This document shows, piece after piece, positions 49,102 to 58,742 of a stretch of 64,000 bases of DNA; the first letter of the stretch is position 1, and every line of letters begins with the position of its first letter. Source of the DNA: Moheibacter stercoris (lineage in GTDB: Bacteria > Bacteroidota > Bacteroidia > Flavobacteriales > Weeksellaceae); the NCBI RefSeq assembly GCF_040545805.1, contig NZ_JBEPMO010000002.1, forward strand, positions 1 through 64,000, written 5' to 3'. The position numbers and the translations under genes are program-made. The notes beneath the pieces are model-generated. The model was not told where the DNA came from. It saw only the letters and a list, made by a program, of their open reading frames with translations, and ran no database searches.

Positions 49102-49902
49102 ATGATGAAATTCATAATATTTGGTATCGGGTTTTTGCTAAGCAACCTTTTATTGGGGCAAAGTTGGAAAAAAATTGACTCCATCCAATTGGAAGCAAGA
49201 GATAGTATCACTGATTTCTCCGTAGATGATTTTCACAATATGTATTACATCCGGAATTTTTCTGAACTCAACAAAATCGACTTTCAAACACGTAGAAGAA
49301 AAACATTTTCAAATCAACAAATTCTTGAAAATTTAAATACCCAAAATATTCTTCAAGTCACATTAAAATCCGGATTTTTCAATCTATTGGTGTTAGACAA
49401 TCAATTGAATCCAATTCAAGATCTTATCCAATTTCCCATTGAAACCAATTTTTCGCCAACGCTTACCGCTTTGGTGGATAACAATTATGTTTGGGGATAT
49501 GATCCTGTTATGCAACGATTGGTTCTTTGGAATTATCGTGAAAAGAAAGCCATACGACAATCAGTAATATTAAGCGAAAAAACAGGCGATGAATTCTTTT
49601 CTGAAATGGTTTACCACCAAAACAAAATCTATTTAATCGGCTACACCAAATGTTTGGTTTTTGATGAATATGCCAATTTGGTTTCGGTCATTCCTTTTCA
49701 AAAATTCGATCAATTGTATTTTGTGAACCAGAAATTCTATTATTCTGCAGAAGGAAAAATTTGGAAATTCGATTTACAAACCAAAACGACGCAACTTTTG
49801 GATACCCCAAATGGTTTTGACTATTTCGCGATAAATAACCGATATCTTTTTGTCTTAACTAATAAGGTTGTTTATCTTTACGAATTCCAAAAACACGATT
49901 AA
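49102..49902 (+). CDS. Exported protein of unknown function next to a deoxynucleoside kinase
   Basis: 266 residues from the ATG at 49102 (a second ATG follows directly). Signal peptide MMKFIIFGIGFLLSNLLLGQ. The mature part has alternating beta strands and turns (SVDDFHNMYYIRNFSELNKIDF, VDNNYVWGYDPVMQRLVLWNY) as in a small propeller or beta-sandwich. No catalytic motif seen; family not recognised. The kinase gene starts 2 nt after its stop, so they are one unit. A -7 box TATTTTTG at 49091-49098 ends only 3 nt before the ATG. Confidence 0.7.
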   Translation: MMKFIIFGIGFLLSNLLLGQSWKKIDSIQLEARDSITDFSVDDFHNMYYIRNFSELNKIDFQTRRRKTFSNQQILENLNTQNILQVTLKSGFFNLLVLDNQLNPIQDLIQFPIETNFSPTLTALVDNNYVWGYDPVMQRLVLWNYREKKAIRQSVILSEKTGDEFFSEMVYHQNKIYLIGYTKCLVFDEYANLVSVIPFQKFDQLYFVNQKFYYSAEGKIWKFDLQTKTTQLLDTPNGFDYFAINNRYLFVLTNKVVYLYEFQKHD

Positions 49903-49904
49903 AA

Positions 49905-50519
49905 ATGCATATAGCGATTGCCGGAAACATAGGTGCGGGAAAAACTACCTTGACTCAATTATTAGCCAAAAATTTCAATTGGAAGCCTCAGTTTGAGGAT
50001 GTTGACCAAAATCCCTACTTGGATGATTTTTACAACAACATGGAAAAATGGGCTTTCAACCTACAAATCTATTTTTTGGGAAGTCGCTTCAGACAAATCA
50101 AAGAAATTCGTGATAGCGGTTTAGACATCATTCAAGATAGAACCATTCATGAAGATGCCTATATTTTTGCAAGCAATTTACATGATATGGGACTTTTGAT
50201 GACCCGAGATTATGAAAATTACTTGACGGTTTTCAACTTGATGAATTCATTTGTTCAAGCACCCGATTTGTTGATTTACCTTCGCGCTACCATTCCTACT
50301 TTGGTGAAACAAATTCAAATGCGTGGAAGAGAATATGAGTCCACCATCAGCATCGAATATTTAAGTCGATTGAATGAAAAATACGAAGAATGGATCAAAA
50401 CTTACCATGAAGGAAAACTTTTGATCATTGATGTAGACAATTTGGATTTTGTCAACAATCGCGAAGATTTGAGTTTTATCTACGATAAAGTCGATGCAGA
50501 ATTGAATGGATTATTTTAA
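49905..50519 (+). CDS. Deoxynucleoside kinase
   Basis: 204 residues. P-loop GNIGAGKTT (7-15), EDVDQNPYLDDFY (substrate pocket), D-R-T-I-H-E-D (the D-R-S-like catalytic motif) and lid RGREYES. It phosphorylates deoxynucleosides for salvage; which one (dA, dG or dC) is not evident. It follows the unknown exported protein gene by 2 nt; terminator behind. Confidence 0.93.
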   Translation: MHIAIAGNIGAGKTTLTQLLAKNFNWKPQFEDVDQNPYLDDFYNNMEKWAFNLQIYFLGSRFRQIKEIRDSGLDIIQDRTIHEDAYIFASNLHDMGLLMTRDYENYLTVFNLMNSFVQAPDLLIYLRATIPTLVKQIQMRGREYESTISIEYLSRLNEKYEEWIKTYHEGKLLIIDVDNLDFVNNREDLSFIYDKVDAELNGLF

Positions 50520-50544
50520 TTCGAACTAAAAATACACCCATAAA

Positions 50545-50574
50545 AAAAGACGGAATTGATTCCGTCTTTTTTAT
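50545..50574. terminator. Bidirectional terminator
   Basis: AAAAGACGGAAT-TG-ATTCCGTCTTTT (50545-50570), flanked by A's and T's, between the convergent kinase gene and outer membrane protein gene. Confidence 0.85.
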
Positions 50575-50592
50575 TTATTCTTGAATGAGTTA

Positions 50593-51147
50593 TTAGAATT
50601 TGTAAGCAGCACCTACTCCAATTCCCATAACATTGTTGAAATTTTTAGAGAATGCTGTATCTGGAATATCACTATCGATTTTAGAAGAAATTCCTTTCAA
50701 ATAAGCAAAAACTTGAATGAATTCATTTTGCCATCCACCTTTTGGCATAAAATAGAATCCGCCGTTGTAATCATTGTTTAAACTAATGGCATATCCTAAA
50801 TCTACTCCAGCAAAAAATTGATCCATGAAATCATATTGAGCAGAAGCTGTAATTGGAATCAAGGTCATATTTTGAGCTTTAAGGTTTGAATTTACTGCAA
50901 CACCATCGATGATAACAGCATCTACCTTTTTACCTCCAAAAATGTCCAATCCTACTTTACCTCCAACATGTAGATTTTCCATCACTGGATATAAGTAAGA
51001 AGCAGCAGCGCCATAGTTAATTCCAAAAGCATCAGCACCATCACCGATCGTTGCTCCTACGGTTGCTTCTGCTTTTAATCCTTCTTGAGCATTTACCCCA
51101 ACTAGCCCAATTAACCCTAAACATGCGCTTAAAAATAACTTTTTCAT
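50593..51147 (-). CDS. Outer membrane beta-barrel protein
   Basis: 184 residues. Signal peptide MKKLFLSACLGLIGLVGVNAQ (1-21), then strands with Gly and aromatic residues (GINYGAAASYLYPVMENLHVGGKVGLDIFGG) and a terminal Phe (GIGVGAAYKF), as in small porin-like barrels. Lies 12 nt behind the DUF2723 gene, so it is likely cotranscribed with it. Confidence 0.85.
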   Translation of the reverse strand: MKKLFLSACLGLIGLVGVNAQEGLKAEATVGATIGDGADAFGINYGAAASYLYPVMENLHVGGKVGLDIFGGKKVDAVIIDGVAVNSNLKAQNMTLIPITASAQYDFMDQFFAGVDLGYAISLNNDYNGGFYFMPKGGWQNEFIQVFAYLKGISSKIDSDIPDTAFSKNFNNVMGIGVGAAYKF

Positions 51148-51158
51148 AAAAATTTAAT

Positions 51159-54100
51159 TTATTTCTCGTTTGTTAAAATATCGTATAAATTATTTGTTTC
51201 TCTTTCGGCATACGTTGAATCGATCATATCTGCAATTCCCAGTAATTCACTTACAAATCGGAATTGGCCATCAATATTGTTCTGTTCTTTAACGTCGATA
51301 TTACCATCTTTGTTGTGTGCTTTATAAGTTTGAACCAACTTCTCCTTGATTGGTTTAAATTCAGATTCAAATACTTTCATAGCTCCTTCTTTATTTCCTG
51401 CTTGTAACAAAGCCGTAACTTCACCATACACCATAATCGCATAATCACTTCTTGCATCAGCTAATTGTTTACCGACAGTGTAACGCAAATGAGAAGGCAA
51501 AGTTTCATAGAAATTGATTTTTTCAATCAATCGATCTTTGGTTGATTTTAGAATTTTATTGGCTTTTTCCGTTTCGCCTATTTTTCGATACGCATGACCT
51601 ACTCTTTCTAAACTTACACCATAATCGTATCTAGGCTGATCTGGAATTTTCTCCATCAAGGTATCCAAAATCTTTTTAGCCGTTGCTTTATCACCTCTTT
51701 CAATGAAGTCTTCTGCCAATCTTGTTCCAATGTTTCGGTAGGTATTGGTGTAATTTCTATCGGTATTGGAGAAAGAAGCATTATCCAAATTATAATTTGC
51801 CCATTCAAATTCTTGGAAGTTTTTATACATCTGTTCTGTATTGGTTCTTCCTAATTTCCCACCTGAACCAAATGGCGTCTTGATTGGAATTAATTTGTAG
51901 GTAAATCCATTGTTTTCTAAATAATCTGACAACCAGAAAATATTGCTTCCATCTGAGATTCCTCCACCACTGAAATAGATGCTACGATCCCAATTGTATT
52001 CAGAGAACATCGAAATCATCATCAATTCTGACTTGTACAATTGACGCTTTCCTAATTTGATCGTGATATGATCCACTATACTTCCTGCGTCAGCAGCAGA
52101 AACAATTCCATGTTTGATTGCATTTTCTTTGTTAACCGGAATCACCAATTTATCAACGGGTAAATAATTCACCGCTCCAACCGGATACCCAAAATAATCA
52201 GCCAATGCAGCTTTGGACGGATTTTTATTGTCCATCAAGAAGTCCATCGCTTCTTTTACCGTCATACTATCCTTCACCAAATATTGTTCAAGAGATTGTA
52301 CAGAACGATACATATTTTGAATTCCAGCAGGATCATATCCTGGATCCGTTAAATACCCAGAAATTTGATCAGGACTTAAGTTCATGATTTCCGATAAGGA
52401 TAAACTAGCGTCTGGACGTATAATACTATGCAATTCATTAAAAATTGATTTGATACTTCCAGCTACCACCATGATGTTATCGTTGGTGTTCAACTGATAA
52501 TCTTTGTATTGCATTTTCCCTGGAAGTGGCGCTGCATTATAGGTTCTACGTAAAGATTGTTCTATGTTCCAAGGTGAACCCAATAAAGTATAATTCACAA
52601 TTTTCAAGTCGTCACGGAAGTTTTCTGTTTCCTGTAATCCCCAAAGCGGATAAGTATCGTTATCACCATACACAAACAAAATGGCGTTCTTGTCTAAGTT
52701 TTTCAAATAATTATATGCCAATGCATACGCACCTTCACGTTTTGATCGATCATGATCATCCCAATTTTGGAATCCCATCAACAAAGGAATTCCTAAACAA
52801 ATCGCTGAAATCACAATCGAAACTGAAGGAGTCAATTCGCGCTTTTTAAATTTCTTCACCAACAGATAAATCGCTTGAACTCCTAATCCAATCCAAATAG
52901 CAAACGCATAAAACGAACTCACCAATGCATAATCACGTTCTCTCGGTTCAAATGGTTTTACACTCGTATAGAAGATGATTCCGACTGAAGTCAATAGAAA
53001 TAAGGACAAAATCGCCCACCAATGTGTTAAATTTCGATTTAACTGCACGAAGAATCCAATTAATCCCAAAATTAAAGGCAACATGTAATACACATTATGT
53101 CCTTTGTTTTCTTTGAAAACAGCTGGTAATTTAGATTGATCGCCCAATCTTGCATTATCGATAAACGGAATTCCCGTAATCCAGTTTCCTTTCGTTACTT
53201 CTAAATTACCTTCCCAATCGTTTTGTTTTCCAGAGAAATTCCACATGAAATAACGGAAAAACATATAATCCAATTGGAAATCCAAGAAGTAATTCAATTG
53301 CTGACCAAAAGTCGGTGGTTGAATATCCAATAATTCAGAAGCCTTTTGTAAATCAGCAACCTTCAAAGAACCATCATGCTTTTTCTGTAACAAATCATTG
53401 TACATCTTTTCTGCATATTGTCTTTTTTGTGCTTTTACTTCCGGATGATCTTCAGGATTATTGAAGAACATTGGATTGATAGAAAATTCAGGAAATCCAT
53501 ACATCGCTGCATAATTCTCCATCACATCTGGCGAAGCATTGTACATTTTAGGAAACCATTTGATATGTTTTTTATTGTAGACGTAATCCTTTCTATCCGA
53601 TACTTTGATGTATTTTTTCGAATTCAAATCTTTGACATAATTCGCTCCGGTAACTTTTGTTTCATAAGCTCCAGAAGGCAAAACGGAAATTCCATCATCT
53701 GCGATATGCGCCGTATAAACTTGCCCTCTTATGGTTGGCCAATCACCATATTGTTCACGATTGAAATAATCCAACATTCCCAAAGCCGAATCAGGATCAT
53801 TTAAATTCATATGCGGATTTGCATTGGCACGAATTGGAATAACCAACCAACAAGAAAATCCAATTAACATGAAAGCTATGGACAAAACCATTGTATTTCC
53901 TAGTTTCCAATTGTATTTTTTGGTGTACTTCACTCCTAACCAAAAAACTAAAATAAGGATTAAAGCGGCTATGAAAGTTCCCGAATTAAACGGTAATCCG
54001 AAGTTGTTGACCACATAGATTTCTGTTTTCCCGAAGAAAGACATAATCGCTCCAAACAAAACTTTGAATACAAACCCTAAAAATACAGCCGTTATAATAT

Positions 54101-54797
54101 TCGCAATAATGAAGCTTTTAACTGTAAACTTATAGTTCTTTGCGTAATACATATAACATACTGCAGGTATTGCTAAAATCGCCATCAAGTGAACTCCCGT
54201 CGCTAAACCAATGAATAAGGAAATTAGTAAAAACCACTTATTGGCTCTATCCTTATCAGATTCTTCTTCCCATTTACAACCCATCCAAATCAAGATGGCT
54301 GTAAACAAAGATGCCATCGCATATACTTCACCTTCAACTGCTGAGAACCAAAAAGAATCACTGAACATAAAGGCCATTGACCCAACAATACCACTTCCCA
54401 ATACAATCAAAGCTTGAGATTTTGATAAAGCAGTCGAATAGGCGTTGTCGATTAATTCATTGGGTTTGGTTACAAAGAACATTCTTCTTGCCAAATGCGT
54501 AATGGTCCAAAACAAAAACATAATGGTAGCAGCACTAGCAATTGCAGACATGGAATTGATTAAAACTGCATATTTGCTGGTATCACCAAACGCCAATCCT
54601 GCCCAAACAGCACCAATTAATTGATACAAAGCTGCACCAGGAGCATGCGTAACACCCAATTTTGCAGAAGACACGATGTATTCACCACAATCCCAAAAAC
54701 TTAGTTTTCGCTCCATGGTTAACAAATACACAATCGCCGAAATGACGAACATGCCCCATCCTAGTATGTTGTTCCACTTTTTAAAAGGAATATTCAT
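51159..54797 (-). CDS. DUF2723 multi-pass membrane protein (glycosyltransferase-like)
   Basis: 1212 residues from the ATG at 54797 (a TTG two codons upstream also fits). The N-terminal half has about ten membrane segments. The first loop WDCGEYIVSSAKLGVTHAPGAALYQLIG has the acidic residue and His typical of DUF2723, a family placed near protein O-mannosyltransferase-like (GT-C) enzymes. A large soluble domain with C-terminal TPR-like helices (about 1060-1150) follows. A role in envelope glycan or protein glycosylation is inferred from the fold class only. Confidence 0.85.
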   Translation of the reverse strand: MNIPFKKWNNILGWGMFVISAIVYLLTMERKLSFWDCGEYIVSSAKLGVTHAPGAALYQLIGAVWAGLAFGDTSKYAVLINSMSAIASAATIMFLFWTITHLARRMFFVTKPNELIDNAYSTALSKSQALIVLGSGIVGSMAFMFSDSFWFSAVEGEVYAMASLFTAILIWMGCKWEEESDKDRANKWFLLISLFIGLATGVHLMAILAIPAVCYMYYAKNYKFTVKSFIIANIITAVFLGFVFKVLFGAIMSFFGKTEIYVVNNFGLPFNSGTFIAALILILVFWLGVKYTKKYNWKLGNTMVLSIAFMLIGFSCWLVIPIRANANPHMNLNDPDSALGMLDYFNREQYGDWPTIRGQVYTAHIADDGISVLPSGAYETKVTGANYVKDLNSKKYIKVSDRKDYVYNKKHIKWFPKMYNASPDVMENYAAMYGFPEFSINPMFFNNPEDHPEVKAQKRQYAEKMYNDLLQKKHDGSLKVADLQKASELLDIQPPTFGQQLNYFLDFQLDYMFFRYFMWNFSGKQNDWEGNLEVTKGNWITGIPFIDNARLGDQSKLPAVFKENKGHNVYYMLPLILGLIGFFVQLNRNLTHWWAILSLFLLTSVGIIFYTSVKPFEPRERDYALVSSFYAFAIWIGLGVQAIYLLVKKFKKRELTPSVSIVISAICLGIPLLMGFQNWDDHDRSKREGAYALAYNYLKNLDKNAILFVYGDNDTYPLWGLQETENFRDDLKIVNYTLLGSPWNIEQSLRRTYNAAPLPGKMQYKDYQLNTNDNIMVVAGSIKSIFNELHSIIRPDASLSLSEIMNLSPDQISGYLTDPGYDPAGIQNMYRSVQSLEQYLVKDSMTVKEAMDFLMDNKNPSKAALADYFGYPVGAVNYLPVDKLVIPVNKENAIKHGIVSAADAGSIVDHITIKLGKRQLYKSELMMISMFSEYNWDRSIYFSGGGISDGSNIFWLSDYLENNGFTYKLIPIKTPFGSGGKLGRTNTEQMYKNFQEFEWANYNLDNASFSNTDRNYTNTYRNIGTRLAEDFIERGDKATAKKILDTLMEKIPDQPRYDYGVSLERVGHAYRKIGETEKANKILKSTKDRLIEKINFYETLPSHLRYTVGKQLADARSDYAIMVYGEVTALLQAGNKEGAMKVFESEFKPIKEKLVQTYKAHNKDGNIDVKEQNNIDGQFRFVSELLGIADMIDSTYAERETNNLYDILTNEK

Positions 54798-54964
54798 GGT
54801 CAAAAATTTATCTTGCGAAAATAAGAACTATTTTATAGTTTGAACGGTTAATGAAATGTAAAAGTTAAAGAATGACTTATTTATTCTAGTAATTTCAGGC
54901 GTAAAATCCGAAATTTCTTCTCAATTTTAATTAGAATCAGTTAAAAGTTTTTTATATTCAACAA

Positions 54965-54995
54965 ATGGTTTTAATTAGCCTCGTACTAAAACCAT
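54965..54995 (+). promoter_or_regulatory. Inverted repeat upstream of the histidine kinase gene
   Basis: ATGGTTTTA/TAAAACCAT, 9-bp perfect arms with a 13-nt centre, 24 nt upstream of the ATG at 55019. No T-run. It could be an operator or leader hairpin. Confidence 0.4.
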
Positions 54996-55018
54996 ACGTT
55001 TAACTTTACTCTTCCATT

Positions 55019-56872
55019 ATGAAACACTACTTTACTATTTTACTTTTTTTACTGCTAAACTCAGTTGTCTTTTCTCAAAATAATCTCGAAGATGTAACCG
55101 ATCCTGAAATTCTAGAATTGGTTAAAAAAGCCAATGAATGCTCTCAAAACAGATTAGATAATTGTGATAAAATCTATCAAGAGGCAATTAATTTAGGAGA
55201 AAAAAAGAAAGAACCATACGTTCAGTATCTTTATTATGTACTTGCTCGTCACAAAATGCAAAATGGAGAACAAGATGATGCTATGAAAATTTATGATGAT
55301 CAATTTCCACTCATAAAAGATGAGATGTTGAAAATTAGTTTTATGAATTTAAGGGGAAATTATTTCAGTTTAAAAAACCAAAAAGATGAAGCAATTGAGA
55401 TGTTTCTTGACATTGCTAAAATCTTAGAAAATCGAAAAGATTACGACAAACTCATAGTCAATTATTTTAATACTGCTACGCAATTTAGTTCGATTTATAA
55501 TTTTGAAAAACATCTAGAATACCTATTTAAAGCTTATGAAGCTCTGCAAAAATCAAGCGACAAAACTCTAGAAGTATCATTAGTCGCTGCAATTGCTGAA
55601 GGTTATATGTCATTGAAAGATTTTGAGGAGTCGAAAAATTGGGCCGAAAAAGCTATTTCTATTCCTACAGATGAAAAAGATATTCAAAATAAAAAAGGAC
55701 GCTCAAAAGCATACTCCATGTTGGCTGAATATTATGCTCGAAACAATGAATTTGAAAAAGCAATCGATTACAGTGATAAATCTGTGCAAGAAATTGCCTT
55801 TCTAAAATCAGACTCTTCGATTGCAGATGCCTTGTTCAAAAAAGCGTTGATTTTTTACCGAAAAGAAGATTATAAAAGTTCTAAAGATGAAATGTCAAAG
55901 GCTCTAGAAATGTTTAGAACCTTAAATTTAACCCCTAAAATAACCCAAACATTACTCTTTTTAGGTCTCGCTTGTGATAAAACAGGAGATTATAAAGAAG
56001 CTACTACTCATTTATTGGAGCACATAAGATTAAAAGACAATTCGAGACTTGATCAAAATATTGTGATTGTCAATGAACTTACTGCCAAATATGAAAATGA
56101 GAAAAAAGAAAAACAAATAGCTGAACAAGAGCTCGAAATACAGAAAAAGAACAATCAACGAAATATTTTCATTGGTACTTCAGTGGGGCTTGGCTTGTTA
56201 GCATTGTTAATTTTTGGAGGTTTCTATCAAAATAAGAAAATCAACCAACAACGCATCACCACACTCAAAGCCGAACAAGAAGCTGCATTACTCAAATCGC
56301 TTATGTTGGGTGAAGAAAAGGAAAGAAAACGTCTCGCTCAAGAGTTGCACGATGGAATCGCTTCCAATTTAGTGGCGGTTAAACTGCAAATTGAAAACAA
56401 TTCAGATTCAGACAAATTATTGAATTTAGTACGTGATACTCATCGCGAAATAAGACAAGTTGCGCATAATTTGATGCCAATTGATTTTGAAAAAGAAAAC
56501 ATCGTGAAAGTTGTAAAAACATTCTGTGACGATTGTAGCACTGAAAAACAGCCTATAATCTTCCAATCCAATGTTGAGCAAGTCAACCTCAACAAAGATC
56601 ATGCAATGGTTTTGTATAGAGTCGTTCAAGAATTTATTCAAAATGCTATCAAACATTCAAATGCCAAACAAATAGATGTCATGTTGATGAAAAACGAAGA
56701 TGTTCTTACAGTAAATATCGAAGATGATGGTGTGGGATTCAATTTGGAAGCAGAAAAAAAATCAAAAGGATTGTCTGGTATCATTGAAAGATTTGAAAAA
56801 ATAAATGGGCAGATTAATATTGATTCTTCCCAAAGAGGAACTTCCGTATTTTTGTTGTTGAAAACAGTTTAA
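55019..56872 (+). CDS. Sensor histidine kinase with periplasmic TPR domain
   Basis: 617 residues. Signal peptide ending VFSQ (1-20), about eight tetratricopeptide repeats (40-350), a coiled linker and one membrane segment (about 382-403). Then the HisKA_3-type dimerisation helix ERKRLAQELHDGIASNLVAVKLQIE with His444, and the ATPase domain with N-box EFIQNAIKHSNAKQI (about 542) and DDGVGFN. It phosphorylates the NarL-type regulator encoded 3 nt downstream. The TPR part may bind a partner protein or peptide in the periplasm; the signal is unknown. Confidence 0.93.
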   Translation: MKHYFTILLFLLLNSVVFSQNNLEDVTDPEILELVKKANECSQNRLDNCDKIYQEAINLGEKKKEPYVQYLYYVLARHKMQNGEQDDAMKIYDDQFPLIKDEMLKISFMNLRGNYFSLKNQKDEAIEMFLDIAKILENRKDYDKLIVNYFNTATQFSSIYNFEKHLEYLFKAYEALQKSSDKTLEVSLVAAIAEGYMSLKDFEESKNWAEKAISIPTDEKDIQNKKGRSKAYSMLAEYYARNNEFEKAIDYSDKSVQEIAFLKSDSSIADALFKKALIFYRKEDYKSSKDEMSKALEMFRTLNLTPKITQTLLFLGLACDKTGDYKEATTHLLEHIRLKDNSRLDQNIVIVNELTAKYENEKKEKQIAEQELEIQKKNNQRNIFIGTSVGLGLLALLIFGGFYQNKKINQQRITTLKAEQEAALLKSLMLGEEKERKRLAQELHDGIASNLVAVKLQIENNSDSDKLLNLVRDTHREIRQVAHNLMPIDFEKENIVKVVKTFCDDCSTEKQPIIFQSNVEQVNLNKDHAMVLYRVVQEFIQNAIKHSNAKQIDVMLMKNEDVLTVNIEDDGVGFNLEAEKKSKGLSGIIERFEKINGQINIDSSQRGTSVFLLLKTV

Positions 56873-56875
56873 TGT

Positions 56876-57493
56876 ATGAAGATTTTAATTGCGGATGATC
56901 ACTCGCTGATAATTGACGGATTTATAACCGTTTTAAAAAACCAAGATCCAAGCATCAGTTGCTACATGGCAATTGACAAACTTGAATTGTTTGAAATTTT
57001 AAAAACTCATTCCATCGACATTCTGTTCCAAGACATAATGTTTGGGAAGTCAGATGCACGTGATTTTATAAAGGAAATCAAAGAAAATTACCCCAAATTA
57101 AAAATCATCATCATTTCGTCGCTTGCTGACGAAAACACTGTCAATACACTTTTCAAACAAGATGTCGATGGTTATTTACTCAAATCAGACCCTAAAGAAG
57201 AAATCTTCCGAGCACTTGAATCGATAAAAAAAGAGGAAAAATTCATTTCAAAAGGTCTTGTGAATAGTGGTAATCAAAATTCGATTCGACAAAAGCAAAG
57301 TATTCTTCTCACACCGAGAGAAAAAGAAATCTTGTCCCTCATTCTCCAAGAAAAAACCACAAAAGAAATTGCTGAATTGGTTTTTCTATCTGAAAAAACA
57401 GTTGAAAATCACCGCACCAATTTGTTTATCAAATTTGATGTGAAAAATTTAGCCGGATTGGTGAAAAAAGCTATTCTGGAAGGTTTTCTTTGA
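56876..57493 (+). CDS. NarL/FixJ-family response regulator
   Basis: 205 residues. Receiver domain with acidic pocket ADDH (6-9), phospho-acceptor Asp53 in ILFQDIMFG, and Lys of LLKSDPKEE. C-terminal LuxR-type helix-turn-helix LTPREKEILSLILQEKTTKEIAELVFLSEKTVENHRTNLFIKF. Cognate of the kinase 3 nt upstream. Regulators of this kind bind inverted repeats near -45; the palindromes at 59526 and 61235 are candidate sites. Confidence 0.94.
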   Translation: MKILIADDHSLIIDGFITVLKNQDPSISCYMAIDKLELFEILKTHSIDILFQDIMFGKSDARDFIKEIKENYPKLKIIIISSLADENTVNTLFKQDVDGYLLKSDPKEEIFRALESIKKEEKFISKGLVNSGNQNSIRQKQSILLTPREKEILSLILQEKTTKEIAELVFLSEKTVENHRTNLFIKFDVKNLAGLVKKAILEGFL

Positions 57494-57505
57494 TATAAGA
57501 ATTCT

Positions 57506-57865
57506 TTATCCAACTGATTCAAACCATTCTTCAAACTTTTTACCCAAAAAAGGCAAAGGTTTTTGTCTTTTATTTACGGCATTCATCAACCCAATAACCC
57601 ACATATATACCACAAGAAAGAAAGCCACAAAACTCAAAATCCATCCCAAAATCGGCACCATTCCGACCACTGAAATACCCAATCCAACAATCGCTAATCC
57701 TATGGATTGTCGGATGTGATAAGCCGCAAACGGATCTTTCTTTTCGCCGTTTTGAATAAATGCGATGATGAGTCCGATGATGGTGAGGTAAGAAATCATC
57801 GCAATGTTTTTTCCTTCTTCCGAAACCGTCAATTCTTGCGGTTCTATCTTTTTTACTGATTCCAT
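57506..57865 (-). CDS. DUF4870-like membrane protein
   Basis: 119 residues with three membrane segments. N-terminal EEGKNIAMISYLTIIGLIIAFI, then AAYHIRQSIGLAIVGLGISV with the H-x-R-Q motif of the DUF4870 family (seen in Tic20-like import-component proteins), and a short third segment before a basic tail. Function unknown. Last gene of the minus-strand unit starting at 59474; convergent with the response regulator gene. Confidence 0.85.
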   Translation of the reverse strand: MESVKKIEPQELTVSEEGKNIAMISYLTIIGLIIAFIQNGEKKDPFAAYHIRQSIGLAIVGLGISVVGMVPILGWILSFVAFFLVVYMWVIGLMNAVNKRQKPLPFLGKKFEEWFESVG

Positions 57866-57876
57866 AGTTTTATGTA

Positions 57877-58710
57877 TTAAAAAGTTGAATATCCTTGGGT
57901 TGAAAAATTGAATTTATTTTCTTTGACAGCCGTACACTCCATTGTTGCGTTATTTTTGCTATTCTTTTTATCCACCATTTGCATTTCCATCATAAGTGTT
58001 TTATCGTTCATCATATTTTTGAATTTCTCTGGAACCATTTGATTCGAATTCAATGTATTGTTCAATGAAAAAGGAGCGTCATTTGTATAATAGATTTTGA
58101 ATTCATATTCATTATTTTCCATTTTCATTCCTTTGCATTTGTAGCCCAAAATTGTTTTTCCAGGAATCTCAGAAACGCGGTAATCATTTTGATCTATATC
58201 CTCTCCTACATTTCCCATAAATTGATTGGGATTGATGGTTTGGGAAATTTTCATCCCATTCATTTCTATGAAAGTATGGATATTATCGTTTTCGAAAATC
58301 ATGAACTGTTCCATCCCAGACATACTCATTCGAGCACCTAAATACTCCTTTTTGGGTTCAACGAAATAATCCATTATCATATTCCCTTCCTTGGTTTTCA
58401 TGGTCAATTGATATTGATAACTGAATGCATAAGAAGAGTTAAGCTTTGAGGAAGTAGAACTCCCTTGAGAAGGTTGAGATTGTTGTTGAGGTTTAGACCC
58501 AGAATTAGACTCGTTTTTTTTCTTAGGCTCCAAAACACCATCCATGGCATTACCTGTCTCTTTTTCAGCCTTGTTTGCTGTTTTGTTGATAATTGTATTT
58601 TCAACTCGTTCTTCCACTTTTTTTCCTAATTTTTCAAGGAATTGAGCGTTCGCAGTTTTCCCCAAACTTACCAGTAAGAGAAAAATCATAAGGGTAGCAA
58701 TTTTTTTCAT
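57877..58710 (-). CDS. DUF4412-family exported protein
   Basis: 277 residues. Signal peptide ending ANAQ (1-22), then a low-complexity Ser/Gln/Pro linker (about 62-90) and a beta-rich domain with K-E-Y-L-G-A-R-M-S-M-S-G-M-E-Q and I-L-G-Y-K-C-K-G-M-K-M, matching DUF4412 (chaperone-like lipid-binding clamp fold is possible). No enzymatic motif. It lies 11 nt before the DUF4870-like gene. Confidence 0.8.
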   Translation of the reverse strand: MKKIATLMIFLLLVSLGKTANAQFLEKLGKKVEERVENTIINKTANKAEKETGNAMDGVLEPKKKNESNSGSKPQQQSQPSQGSSTSSKLNSSYAFSYQYQLTMKTKEGNMIMDYFVEPKKEYLGARMSMSGMEQFMIFENDNIHTFIEMNGMKISQTINPNQFMGNVGEDIDQNDYRVSEIPGKTILGYKCKGMKMENNEYEFKIYYTNDAPFSLNNTLNSNQMVPEKFKNMMNDKTLMMEMQMVDKKNSKNNATMECTAVKENKFNFSTQGYSTF

Positions 58711-58742
58711 TTTTTTATTTTTTTCGAATTAATTATTTGAAT

